Source: Apophysomyces variabilis (lineage: Eukaryota; Mucoromycota; Mucoromycetes; Mucorales; Mucoraceae). From it: a DNA stretch of 64,000 nucleotides. Below, piece after piece: positions 23,790 through 36,312 of this stretch. Position numbers and translations under genes: made by a program. Under the pieces are notes generated by a model that was given only the letters and a program-made list of their open reading frames with translations, ran no database searches and was not told the origin of the DNA. How positions within the stretch are numbered: position 1 is the stretch's first letter; the number at the start of each line of letters is the position of its first letter. The stretch spans positions 523,030 through 587,029 of the forward strand of contig MZZL01000117.1 in NCBI GenBank assembly GCA_002749535.1, read 5' to 3'.

Positions 23790-26700
23790 TTAAAGGCGGC
23801 CCTGCAGCACGTATTCGATACTGGTGTTGATAAATTCTTTTTTGGGTGTCATATCAAACCCGAAGAACGCACTTAGTTGCTCACGAACTATAAAGAATAA
23901 AGAATGATCAGTCAAAAGAAAGTGTTCATATTCATAGATTCTTACCTTGTTTCTTGGTGACACTCATCAAATTAGCAGTTGCAAGGATGTTCTTGATTTC
24001 TGAAAGGATTTCGTCGTCGGTGGGGAAACCAGGTGGTGTCATAGGCTGCAATCCGCCTTGTGACATGGGTACTGAATATTGACTTGCATAACCACCCATC
24101 ATCGGCATTTCATATTCGCTTGGATGTGCCATCATTCTGCTGCCAGCCATGCTGCGTTGATCGTACATAGGAGCTACCTGCTCTTGTGGCATCATGTAAC
24201 TTGCTCGGTCTTGTGGCATGAAACTGGCTCGATCCTGTGGCATCATGTAGCTTGCTCTGTCTGCCATCATGGCTGGGTTTCCTCCGTATTCTGAACCAGG
24301 TCCTATGACAGATCCAGCGTATGGACTGCGTGATTGAGTAGCTCGTTTATCTGCAACATTTGTATCACGGTAATAATCATAATCTCCGGCTTGACTGCCA
24401 GCATACTGGCTGCGCCCATCGTAGATCATGGATCCTCCAGCTCGAGAACCGCGCGAACGGTGGCTACGATAACTGTTTCCAGTAACACCTGTTTCTTTAG
24501 AACCAGAAGAGCCCATCTCCCAAAGCTCTTGCTCGTACACGCTCCATTTCTTGAGCGGAATCATTTTCTCGTCGAACTTTTCGTCGTCGGCCACAATAAT
24601 CTTCTTTTGCTTATTGTCACCCACTACGACACGAGTGTTACCCCACGAGAAATCGTCAAAATGCCAGAAAGAATAAACCGGTAAGAAGAATGAGAAAACT
24701 GGAATGGCCAGAATATAAAATATCATCCATCCGATATGCTGCCATTGCCTTTTGAGAATAAAGAGAATTGCTTGCAAACCGTATACACCAGCCAACATAA
24801 TAAGAGCCAGCAAGGGGAAAGGACCAGTTTTTGATGCGATAACATAGATTAAGTAGATCAAGTAGATCACTGTCACCGGGAGAGTTAAGGTACCGATCAG
24901 ATCAAGAAGCACAACGAAACGCATGGAGAAACAACAGAAACCGCAAAGATCTGGAAGCAGAACCAGTTCAAATAGATTGTGGATTGTAGAGTTAATCCAA
25001 CGTCGACGCTGAGACAGCAAAACCTGCCAACGGTCAGGAGCAACCGTCTTACACTGCGCATGCGGTGTAAACTTCATTTTGTACTGGGGGAAGTGCTTCA
25101 TCATAAGTGTCGTTAAATATCGATCCTCACCAAGATGGAGCAAGTTCTTCTTATGCAAAGTGTCCACATGGTTGTCAGAGTAATCCGAGATGACTTTGGG
25201 AGATATGATTAATGGTTCGTTCTTGATAGGAGTGCGAATGCGGTACATGCAGAAACAACCAGGCAAACATGTAACAGATCCGAACAGTGACTCAAAAGCT
25301 TTGGCGAGATGATGGGATATATAGTATTCATACACCTGAATCATTGTTGTCCACGAATTGTCTTCATTTGATAGCTTTGTTTCACCACAGAGGCCAATAA
25401 TACGACCGTCGTGAAGCATACAAGATATCATATGGTTGAGTGCATCCGGCAAAACTTCTGTATCAGAATCCACCATGAGAATATATTCGTAGAAAGATGG
25501 GTTGACGCCAATAACATTCTTGATCTGATGGTACATTTCCAGTTCCAGGGGAGTCATTTCACCGTCAAAATGGACCTTGTTCAGGAAGTTCATACAAATC
25601 ATCTGAGAGTCACGTTTTCCTCTGTTTCCTGGTTTTGCGCGTTCAGAAGCTTTTCCGACCTTGACAATGACAATATACGGGACGACATGACCTTCACACT
25701 CGTATAATCCAGAATACACCTTGCCATAGTTCAATTGTTTGCTACCTTCGCCAATGGACTTGAACATGAGCGGTTCAGGGTCATTCTTAGTATCATATCC
25801 AAGGACATCCAACACAATACGAGGAGTAGGTCGATCGTTACCACTTCCCATAATCATGCCATCAGCAATAATGAATAGCAACTTTCGTTTGTCATCATAG
25901 TTCAGCATCGTCAATGAATCGATAGTCTTCTTCAAAGAATCTTCATCTTCCGTGTAGCAAGGTACCTGACAAATAACAAACTTGTCATGGTCTTCTGGTG
26001 TCGGTGCGCCACCGAACTGAAGCGCAGCGAGGAATTTGACAAGAATAGTCAAACCCATAAGACAAGCAAATGCCAACAGAAGGTAGTTGGTAAACATACA
26101 ACGGGGGGTATCGCGAACGTCAACGTCACCAATGTAAAACATGTTGTTCAGACAGTTTAGATTCAGAGCCTGTTGTTCTGGTGTCATGGCCCCTTTATAC
26201 TTGTTCCACTGATCCGTCATATCTCCGCCAGCAAAGTTCCTGAAAATCTCCTCCACAGCTTGGTTTAAGTAATGATAATCTTTGGCTAACGAAGTAGATT
26301 CATATTGCGTAATGGAACTCATATAGTCAGTGATATCGTACACCTTGCCGTCAATCGCACCAGCAAGTCGTCCCCAGCCATCGAAGTCTGCTTTCAGCGT
26401 TTCAAGTTTATGCACCAACGGGCCTTTCTTGAACAGATTCATCTTGGGAAGAAAATAGTCCCAATACCATTGAGGATCCTTGAATTTAGTGATACTTGTG
26501 GCCACGATCTGATCGCCGGTGTAATGGGTGAATTGTACATTTGGAAGAGTGTTGTTAAAAGTGACTTTGACAGTTGGCGATGTCACCAGACCAGAACAGG
26601 CCATCGTTAATGGTGGAGGGACTGTAGCAGAAGCATCTGCTCCTGCAAGTGGTGCCATTGTATCGTAGTTGGCGACATACTGGGCAGTTCCGTGGTTTTG

Positions 26701-29700
26701 TCGTGCAAAAGACGTGACATCATAGACAACGCCGCGTACACTCATGTACATGTCGTCTGGGACGTTGTGCGCCGCAACATTGCTGGTGGAATACATATAT
26801 TTTGTACCTGGACAAATGATCTCTCCCAGTCCAACAATAACGAAGATAGTGACGCAAGAGAAAAAGAAAATGAATAAACACAATGTGGTCTTTTCACGCC
26901 ATGCCATTTGAACGTCTTCACGAGTCATTTTGCCGAACCAGCGTAGAAAAGGTGAAGGGATCCACCAAGTCATAAGCCATACGAAACGCACCCACCAAAC
27001 GCGTACTGCAGTAATCGGCACCTCTTCAACTGATTCATGCTGAGGAGGGTAATAGTCCTCCACCATTTTGCTCATATCCATATTCGGCCCAAATCTAAAG
27101 CAGGGTAAGTTAATAATCACGATAAACCGATCTAATTGATTTACCCTTCAGCCAGGCCTCCTTTTACGCCCCACTCAGATTCTTCACCCCACTGACTACC
27201 GTCCACTTCGCGCTTCATGCCGTCTTCGCTTTCCATGTAGCTGGCACCATCTTCGTACACAGAGGAACCCATCATGCCCGCAGCCATACCAGGACGCAAA
27301 TGATCGCCATCTGGTTGTAGAAGTCTGGCTTGGCTATCCTGATAGTACCCGCCCATCATATCGTGTGAATCGCCACCGGGAGCATCTCCTAGCATGCCTG
27401 CTGGCGCTGCCTCCAGACCCTTTGCTCTCGCTCGTTCTTCCTTTTCAGCTGCACGAAGGCCGTCTTCTAATTCTTTCCACGTTTCGAAGGAAAGCCAAAC
27501 CATATCATTTCCGACAACGGCTTGATTTTCTGTCCAGTTCATAATAGCGGCCACCACTTCGACACGCTCCCGATCGGTTTTAGAGGCGTCAATTTGTAGC
27601 GACGATACAAAACGGTCGTAGCGTGTGAGAAACTCGGCAAAGGTGTAGTAATTAGCGGCCTCTTGACTGCAGCGAAGCGTCAAATCTGGCAATAAAAACG
27701 CACGGACTTGCATTTTCACTCGTTTGATATCAAACAGATCTGGCGTTTGTGAGTCGTTCGGTCGAATATGGATCACGTTGTAAATACGGGTATCTGCCAT
27801 GGTGTAAAAAAGATCTCGAAGAGTCATGAACAACTGATCCATGACGGTAGTCACTTGCATGTTTTCATATGCTTCCTCGGCCTCTTTTATCAGCTTTTGT
27901 TTTCTGATCTCCTCTGTGTCAAGTTCTCCGCTTTCCGGGATTGGGGCGTTTGCCAGCGTGTTTTCCAAGTTTGCACGTCTCTTGTTGGGACGTTTCATAG
28001 ATGGTGCACGTGTAGGTTTGCTAGTGAGCTGGGCGTTGACAATTGTTCGGTCATCTTTTGGATGGGACTCCGTTGCCATACCCGTACCATGGAAAAGATT
28101 CGAGACAAACGTATTCGAACTGCTATCACGTAGCAAATTGACAAAGTCCGGTGACAAAGTATCCAAGTTCTTCTCCAAGAACGATTCGACGGTATAGTGA
28201 ACAGTTCCAGAAAAGTGATTGATACCAAATGAATATGTTTGCGTGGATTTTGAGAATGACGAGTGAGAACCATACTGTCTCTGGAGATTTGCTAAGAAGT
28301 TGGCTTCAGTTGCATCTGTCGCACCACTCTGCAGCTTCGCGCAGTCGCGGTCCATCACACCAACGATACCGCCTATCCCTAACGCTGCGGATTTGCTGAC
28401 GTTTCTTGTTTGGGTATCCTTCTCTTTGCCAACGATCAGTTCAAGACAGCCTGAATTGTCCATTGTGACAACTTTTGGCAGTGGTACGCCATCCCTCATC
28501 ATCATAGCATTGATGCCTTCATTGTCATTAAAACGCTGGTTAATTAAGAACTGATGTACACGTTCATTTGCGAAATTGGCGCAGAACTCTTCAAATCCAT
28601 TGACTCTGAAATTTTGGAACCCAAATTGGTCAAGAATACCAATGAAATTGGCCGGTTCTCCGTCGTTATAGCAAACCTTGGTATTGAGAGACTCGACGAT
28701 CCAAAGGAAAAGGACATTGTACAGCGCTCGAGCTAAGGAGTCTCTCTGCTCCGCGGCACCTTGAGGATTTAGAAAGATTGTACAAAGTTCTTTTCGTATC
28801 AGCTTCAGCTTGTATGTCAGGGACGTCTCAAGCTTTGTAGGTGACACGCCCAACATGGCCGATACAACATCCAGTACTTCTCGATTTTTTACACTGCAGG
28901 CTTCTTGTGCAAAGTTGCCTGCTTCATGCGTGTCAAGGAACTGCAGATTTCCCAAGTGTAGAATAGCAGACAACAATTGGAATATCTGGGTTACGGTCTT
29001 TGCCTTGAAGCCACAGACCTTGAGAGCGCTCTTGAGATCACTAAAGGCGATTTCATCGTTCACTTCGGGTACTGTGATACACTTTGACTTCGCCAGGTAT
29101 TGGAAGTATTCTGGACTGAAATTGAGATGCAATGCGGTTTTTTCCTCGACGGTTGTACCCGCCATAAGGGAGTAAAATACGTTAAACGTTCTTTCATCCT
29201 TCGGAACCGATGTCAATCGGGACTTATCAAAAGCGTAGGTCAAAGTTTTTGCACCAAGAATACGTCCTCGTTCACTAAATTGAACCTCTTGAAAGATACT
29301 GAACTTGGAAGCAGAAGAATTTTGTGATGTTCTAGCATTACCAAACGCTTCAAGGACTACATGAGCATTACGGATCTGTTGTTGTAGTTTTGTTTCTTTT
29401 TTGCTGTGGGTTGAAAGTAGTAATAGCTGATCCAGCAGATGTCGGCGGGTTGTACTTTTTCCAGAACCGGTGATACCGCTAAACACATGGCGGTTAATAT
29501 GTTTCATTTACTATATTTGTGCAGGGGCCGGGAACCCAGACACACAACCAATGGGTTGATTGCCCTTGATCCGATGCCTACCTCAATATAATGCTCTGGT
29601 CTTCACCCGTTCTTCGCATATGGAAATACACTCTGGCTGCGAGATCATACACGTGTGGTTGCATGAAGAGCTTGTGTTCAGAAACATCTCGATAGCCTGC

Positions 29701-29907
29701 ATCTGCATAAGCCTGGAGAGTGGCATCGTTGAGGATTTCTAGTGGCTGATAGGGGTTGACGACCACCAAATTCGAGTGACCAGCCCGGGTGTATGGCAGA
29801 TTACGCCTGAATCTACTTTGCAGTAAGTTTGTGACGCTCTCTTCGGACGGCGGCTGGTTCGCCGTTGTGATGAGACGTGCTAGGTCTGTGCGAGATTCGT
29901 CTTGCAT
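23790..29907 (-). CDS. Chitin synthase with N-terminal myosin motor domain
   Basis: Plasma-membrane enzyme polymerising GlcNAc into chitin, with a fused myosin-like head, the arrangement of fungal class V/VII synthases. Four exons: 29907-29582, 29478-27145, 27094-23946 and 23887-23790, giving 1968 residues. Residues 1 to about 780 are the motor domain, with the P-loop GITGSGKST and an FGFQNF relay-like segment. TM helices follow near 910-970, then a cytochrome-b5-like segment (MYMSVRGVVYDVTSF) near 1000. The synthase core, about 1250-1620, has VPCYTE, LMVDSDTEVLP, LGEDRYLTT and the product site QRRRWINSTIHN. More TM helices follow, then a Met/Gln-rich tail with short repeats. The C-terminal DEK-type domain (LSEIKNIL...VREQLSAFFGFD...YVLQGRL) crosses the last intron. 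Nothing suggests inactivation. The motor probably aids delivery to the hyphal tip rather than long-range movement; that is inference. Confidence 0.95.
24150..24275 (-). repeat. Short coding repeat in chitin synthase tail
   Basis: The tail reads DRASYMMPQ, DRASFMPQ and DRASYMMPQ in succession, three near-identical 8-9 residue units, followed by a degenerate EQVAPMYDQRS. At DNA level the unit is about 24-27 bases. It lies in the cytosolic Met/Gln/Tyr-rich linker between the last membrane span and the DEK-type domain, and may vary in copy number between strains. Confidence 0.75.
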
Positions 29908-32900
29908 GCTATGATAATGAAGGGAATGCTGTTGGACCGCGTTCTATAGTCCGCTTTCTTGACGGTGTATTGTACAAAGAGAGTCAGAAGTTTAGATAGG
30001 GTAATGAACAAAGCAAGTTGTGAAGCACCGACGAAAGCAGTTGTGGCCAATGCAATCGAGATGGTGTTCAGGAGAAGTAAGGGAATGCGGGAAAAGAAGA
30101 GGCAAGAGCTCTCGGGCGTCTATTGATTGTTTTTTCTAGCTCAACGATGGAAAGTAAAAATCTTCTTGTCGTACAAACATCTACAGCTATTTTTAACCTC
30201 GAAGCGCGACTCGTGCACCAAATATAGAGCCGCTCGCGTTGCTTCTATATAATTCATGCTACGAATGTTAAAGATAACATCCGTCACTCGACCTGACTAT
30301 TCCTGTACCTCTTCTCCTTCTTCATGTACTCTAAAGGAAATAGATGCAATGGGATATTCAGAGTTAAAACAAAGTCCCCATCTGTGAGTATCATCTGGAT
30401 TTTTCTCACTTCTTTAGCCAACAAAAGCGTTCTCCATTCCGTGTAAGACATCAAACAAAAACATGATCTTTCGGAACATCCTCAGAAGAAGAAACGGCGA
30501 TATACTTTTATCCTACCGTCACTCATTTCCCCCCCCTTCCCAAAATATCAAACATGATTGCCTTGGCTCATCCGTCTGAATGTCATCTAACATGACCATG
30601 GCTGATGAATGTTCACTATGAAAAAACCAAAGTCATGCCTGCTTTGACTGGTTGTATGCCATATAAGGAGGGGCTTTGTGGAAATAGCAAAGGTATGTCT
30701 GTATCAATGTGAACATGATCCGAGCACAGATTGATCGGATTGTCGATGCGGTCTAATAGAACTAATTTACACTTTCAAACAATCTAATAGCAGAAATGCC
30801 ACGGCTGCTTCTCCTCCTCCTCCTCCTTCTCCTCCGTCTCCTCCTCCCCCCTGCGAATCTATTGAATGGAGGGAGGGGAGGAGAGCCTGGAGAGTAAAAT
30901 ACTGAACTGCATGAGCTACGGAACCCACAGTGGGGATCGTTCTTTGTTATTTCTAAAGCACTGCAGGCCAAGCCGCTTTGGATGCAGGAGTCTGGCCATC
31001 AAATACATCAACGGATGATAAATTCCTGAATTTATGATAATTATGGTGTAACATATGCTCGGGTGTGACCCATGCTAACAAAAATCCCGCCCGCTCAAGT
31101 TTAGAATGCGACCTTCGATCGAGGATTGCACAAGAGTAACTAATGAAAAAGCAAATCCGTAACACTCAGGTTCCAAAACAGAGAACGATGAATCCCCGCA
31201 AGGTGCTTAACAAACTTAATTCTTCACTCATGTGGACAAATCCATGACCGAAGCTACTTTTATCAGAAATAAAAAAAGATTCCTTACAGCATTAAATGAT
31301 ACATTCATTTCTTCCTCAATATGTCCTCTGTACTATGTGGTCCATTAAAAGTGGTTCAATACACACAGAGATTGTTGACCAAAGTAATCATTGCGCATAA
31401 ACAAGATCGGCATCCAGGATTCCAATCGGACTAGGAATAGATTACGAACGAGTACACAAGTTGCCGACATCTGACTTGGGTACCTGATGTGCAGCCCTGG
31501 CTATTGAACGTTTTCATATATCAAACAAAATAGCTGCCTGCTTCATCCAGCAAAATCATAATTATATTGAGAGAATAAGTGATAGCATGATCAATCTTCG
31601 CTAACGGAGACAAGAAGCGCGACGAAGATCGGAGTGTTCAACGAATGGATCTGCGCCGAGTGCGGGGACCCGACTTCCTGAAGGTGCACTCGTTGCTAAT
31701 TTTATATGCTACAGAAACACTTTTCACAGCCTGTCAAGCTAAACCTCCGCTCGAATCAGCTGCAGTCTGACAGCGGACAGTGGATTCCGTATAGTTCAAA
31801 TACTATATGCAGTAGGTTTCCCTAAAACTAACTGACTGTCAGAATAACCATACTGAACCAACTTGACTGACTTTGTTTGAGTGCAAGGTTTGTCCGCATC
31901 TAACCTGAACTGTATCAGCTATGAATTGTATCGATGAGGATTGCCTCAGATACCGCTTGCTACTCACCTTCCCTTAATCCTCCGCCCATCGTCGTAACAG
32001 AATAACGCCGCGGGCATGATAGTCAGGATGCTGCCAAGGTATCCATGGTTCCAGTTATTCAGATACAAGACGAAAGCAAGCTAGGTATATGATATCCTTG
32101 CACTGTGCTTAGATTGCTTGCTGCTATCGCCAGAATTTGACAAAGTACCATTGATTGGAGCGATATAAATTGCCGAACTGTCTCTTTATGCGTGATTGGT
32201 AATACCATGTTTATAGTCAAGTTGAAGAAGCTACTACTAGCATTGACCATGTCTTTTTGTGTGAAAGCACGTGCAAACACAATAGAAGGTTTTTCGCTTA
32301 TGAGATGTTAGGCAGATACAGTCTATAGTTATACGGAGCCAAAATTATATGTGGCATCAGAAATGCTTTGCTGAACCTCATCCTTTAGCTTTGTATCCAA
32401 ACGAACAAGAGCGTTGTTTTGCTTCACCAATTGTTATGTGTAATCATAGCAGGCTACAACTATGTTTGAAAGGTGCCAAAAGAAAGCCTGTAAGGGTTCT
32501 ACTGCTTTAGCATCACTTGTTTATTTCGAACCCAAAGTCTTCATGCTTTTCACCAGGAGAAGATTGTTCACAGTTAGTGAAGAATCAGTGGGCTTATTCT
32601 GTTTTACTTGGATAGGATAACGTTCACTTTTTGACCTGGTGCCGCAAGACATGGTATTAAAAGTGTCGGACTTAGTCTTCCGCAGTATCCAAAAACGCCG
32701 GTACGGGATATCTTGATACCATCTGACCGAATGCAAACAATGATTTCTGAATATTTACTATTGTTAGATGGTTTGTAGTTCAATGTGACGTTTCTTCATG
32801 AAGTTATTCATAGATTAGCAACGATTTAGCCCTATTACGGGAACACCAACGCCCCAAAAAAGTTCTCAAACGTACAATGTGATTGCCAAGAAGTATGCCA

Positions 32901-34320
32901 TCCGTGGTGAAACATGCCGGAAGGGTGCCACGGTGTAAAACCTCTTTGCGCGGATTTTATTTTAATACAAGTCAATCATGTCTTAGAAAGACCCTTCTTC
33001 CCGTTAATCGTTCAGATTATTTGCAACTGCGGTTTATTTGTTTCCAAGAAGAAGACTGTATTGATCGCCTTCAAAGTATATTCCTAAACCGGAATCATCT
33101 TTGTAGAAGTCTCTTTTTTTTTCTTTCGCAAAGGTGATGGTACTCTTCAGTAGATGACCGCAATCTAAACAATAGGAAGGTGAAGTTCACGTACTATTAC
33201 CTCCCTTGAGTTGCGTTCTTTGATCTAACATTGCTTTTGCAGCTGATAAGAAACCCTGTCGGAACCTTTTCTTCTGGGAGGGTGTCACAGAGACAACCAG
33301 TGTACACCCTTCTAAGTTTAATGCAATGTCTACGACGAGCGTGCAGTTCGCTGTTACCAAATTGGAACACAATTCTGATCTATCCCTATCTCCATTTTCG
33401 TTTGATTTTATTGCATGTTAAACCTTATCATATATTAACTATATGCTTAGCATTTAAACCGTTAAGTCTGCTATAATATGGGACTTTATGAAACACTGCA
33501 TGATTTCAGAACGGGAAGTGAAAAGCCAATCAATTACCAATATGCTAAGGTATTATGCTGTACCAGTCTTTGTTCTCTCTGCCATAGCGAAGACTGTAGA
33601 AGAATGCCAACATTTCGTACATTGAGAGCAAACTACATACATATGCGTTAATGAGCCAGAACTACTTTTGCGCAAGCGAATAGGATAACTTTGCGCTCAT
33701 AATGAAAAACCTCACGCTAGTATATTACCGTAACAGGATGCTCAAGGCTGAAAGAAAAAAAAACATGCTTTTACTGTGCATAGTTCAAATCTTGTTTAAA
33801 TCTAAGATAATAATAGGATAGCATAAGCTTATTCCTTTACTGACGATATCCATTTTATGGCGCAGAATGACAAGAACTGATGGGTTGAGCACTGCTGCTG
33901 TACTTTCGCAACTTACATTGGCTGAGAAAAATGTCCGCGTTGGTTAAGCTATACATAAGCTGGTCGATGATAAGGAATGCTTGAGTGAGAATATCCATTT
34001 TTATTACATTCCCTATTTCTGTTTCATACGGTGCCTTACGCTACAAACTGTCAATTCATACAAATAGATGTTTGTATAATAAGTATCTTGCTAATGACCA
34101 ATCAATAAAAGCTACAAGTGCATGCTTGTGCGTTTGCCTTGACAGGCAGCTTCTTCCATACAAATGATCCAGGTTTGAGTTGATGTTGTATCTCTCTGTG
34201 CTTCCCTCTTTTTACCTGCCATCTTACACTGCATGAGCGATATCGCTTCCAATGCCGATTAAACGAGCAAATACCTTTGTTGTCAATTGTCTATTGTTGA
34301 TACATCTGATACAGAGATTC
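29908..34320. other. Gene-poor interval with simple-sequence tracts
   Basis: About 4.4 kb upstream of the chitin synthase. The first few hundred bases should be its promoter. Apart from a C run (about 30530-30537) and a CTC/TCC trinucleotide tract (30807-30850), I see no structured element. Short frames occur on both strands, none with a motif. The minus-strand frame over the CTC tract encodes poly-Arg and is an artefact of the repeat. Confidence 0.5.
30807..30850. repeat. CTC/CTT trinucleotide microsatellite
   Basis: A pyrimidine-only tract of imperfect TCC/CTC units on the plus strand. No gene reads through it convincingly. Confidence 0.8.
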
Positions 34321-35053
34321 TCAGGATGGTGTTGGGTAAGAAATCATGACGATGTTTCAGATACGTTCCTTTATAGACGAGCGTGAAATTATTGTCGCTT
34401 TTCTTTTCTCCTTTGGACTTGTTTTCTCTTTTGCCAGGCCTAGTCCCACTGTTGGTAAGTATACACGCTTTGGAATTGTACTCTTTGCCCTAGACTGACT
34501 TCATGTCGGATAGTCTTCTCATGGTTGATGCGGTCGAGGTGACTTCACCCTTATGACCCTCCCGCTCCCACTTTTTTCCCTTTCTTCTTCTCTCGCCCCA
34601 GGATGAGCACCAGCACTTCCGCGGGGAGTACGTATGCCATGGATTCGGATAAAATGTCTGTAAGCACTTTTATCTTTTATGGGATTAACAATTGCAAACT
34701 GACAACACCATTTTCCATTTGTAGCTCCTGGCGGCTTCTTCATTTCATAGCAAGTTTTTACTCGTTTTTCTTTGAAAAAAATTCCGGATACCGTTGGCCA
34801 CTCTGAATTGAATGCGCCGCTATCCTAAAAGCATAGGTTGGGATTACCCTTCGAAGGTAGGTAAAAAACATCATATTATTACCATTTACTAACCATGAAT
34901 TACATTTCATGCTACTCAAATGAACTTTGTGTGCACTGGAGGATCAAGTTGATGTAAGTAAAATGTACTTCCCGTATAACGTATGTACTAAAGACGCATA
35001 TGTACTTTTAGCGCAGATATGGCTCTTTTCTGGATGCAAATTTTTTATTTCAG

Positions 35054-35679
35054 AGTAGCGCGAAATATGGTTCAATAAGTGATAACGTCACATTCTTCAA
35101 CAAGTTAAATGCGGCTTCTCTAATAGATAGAATCTGGTATTTCTTGAAAGATATGTCATACAAGCTTCAGCATCTTCAAGCATATATCAATTGCATCAGC
35201 GTTTACTGCCATATATATATATATATATACTAAGGCATTCACTTTTGCAACGAGCATGCAGTTTTCTACAGGTTGGAAAAGGTACCATTGTCGACGAGCT
35301 TGGTGTATCCAAAATATGGAAGAACAAGCTGGAAAGCTGCGGTCCGAGAGTCATAAAAGGATTTACCTTTCAAACGGGTAAAGGTTTCTTACGTGCTACA
35401 CTCAAAGAATGTTACTGACTATTGTGATATACTTTTTGCCTTCATATCCACAAACTATAGATATTAATATGTTTTCTGTGTACTTGGTTAGGGGACGCGT
35501 ATGGCATTGTCAAATTATCTAGGTTAGTGAAAGGTATCGACAGAAACACCTACATCGAAGTATTAGTATCACTGTTAGCCTCGGGGTTTAGGTTTTCAAC
35601 TATGCCGATCAATTCGCAAGATGCCAGATCATCGTTCGGAAATGCAGTCCTACTGATCATTGATGTAGAGGCAGAATAA
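35054..35679 (+). CDS. Unrecognised spliced gene, 3' exons (5' end unresolved)
   Basis: Three exon-like blocks are linked by splice signals. Block a starts at 35054 after a tttcag acceptor and stays open to about 35230 (SSAKYGSISDNVTFFNKLNA..., then LIDRIWYFLKDMSYKL). Block b, 35272-35377, follows ctacag and ends ACGG|GTAAAG (GKGTIVDELGVSKIWKNKLE). Block c, 35492-35679, follows ggttag and ends at TAA (DAYGIVKLSRLVKGIDRNTY ... AVLLIIDVEAE). The b-c join is phase-exact and reads FTFQTGDAYGIVKL. The block a donor is not fixed because an AT repeat lies in that intron. Upstream, 34325-35050 contains several donor and acceptor signals and possible small exons that I could not assemble. The mixed alpha/beta look suggests a small globular subunit. 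I do not recognise the family and assign no function. Confidence 0.55.
35208..35230. repeat. (AT)n microsatellite
   Basis: About eleven AT dinucleotides, lying in the presumed intron between two exon blocks of the unrecognised gene around it. Confidence 0.85.
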
Positions 35680-35826
35680 AACAAAGTGTCTTATAAATAT
35701 TTTATTTTGATGCGCTTAAAGAACATGCATGGGGAATACACAAGATTGTTTTCTTGATCGTGACGCGTCCGGGTCAATTTGCTGATTTCGTCAAATGAAG
35801 AATGTAAATCCTGTAGCAGAGCTGTA

Positions 35827-36312
35827 TTAGTTGCCCTCGGAAGCGTAGGCCTCAACATTGGAAAGCACGGCCAAAGCCTCGGTTAATTCCGTTGAACCCG
35901 CGTATTCTGGGTCCTCCTGTTACAAGCAAGCGGTGAATTGGACTTTGAGCCATGCAAACGGATAGAAAATTTACCACTTTCTGCTGCAACTCTTGATATG
36001 CTTTGCTAAGTCTCTGTTTCACGTCGGGAATCATTTGCAATGTCTCCTGCAGAACTTCTTGCTATATTATGTCTTCGTTATCACCCGGTTGCGGCCATCC
36101 CAGCGAGCTTGCCTGTTTTCTAATATCGGCCTCATCAGCATTATTAGCGATGAGCTTATCGATACGCTTTTGTTGTTGTTCTGCCTCCTTTCCGTAAGCA
36201 AGATGTTCCTTGTAAATGCTAAATGAAAGTAAGTGGTTTGCCATTATAGTCTTAGAGCGGATACAAACCGGGAAACAACGTTAGTCTTGATTTTCAATTC
36301 GCGTAGAGTCAT
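35827..36312 (-). CDS. TBCA: Tubulin-folding cofactor A
   Basis: Small helical chaperone that captures beta-tubulin released from the chaperonin (yeast Rbl2). Four exons: 36312-36269, 36218-36113, 36061-35975 and 35916-35827, giving 108 residues, the normal size. MTLRELKIKTNVVSRIYKEH matches the family start; KEAEQQQKRIDKL, ADIRKQ, EVLQETLQMIPDVKQRL and KAYQELQQKVEDPE follow in order, all heptad-rich for the three-helix bundle. Intron 2 (36112-36062) has a GC donor, AAACAG|GCAAGC, and an ATATAG acceptor. Reading through it inserts about 15 residues and a stop, so removal is needed. Start is the ATG giving the conserved N-terminus. Confidence 0.92.

Noticed and set aside
24334..24684. Long frames antisense to the chitin synthase (also 27768-28197 and 26305-26610)
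   Set aside because: They are shadows of the coding strand with no domain content.
30762..30971. Arg-rich minus-strand frame over the CTC tract
   Set aside because: The poly-Arg is produced by the trinucleotide repeat itself.
34604..34800. MSTSTSAGSTYAMDSDKMS frame with a following donor, as the start of the unnamed gene
   Set aside because: Splicing it to the next acceptor gives a stop within about 20 residues; no phase-consistent link to the later exons was found.
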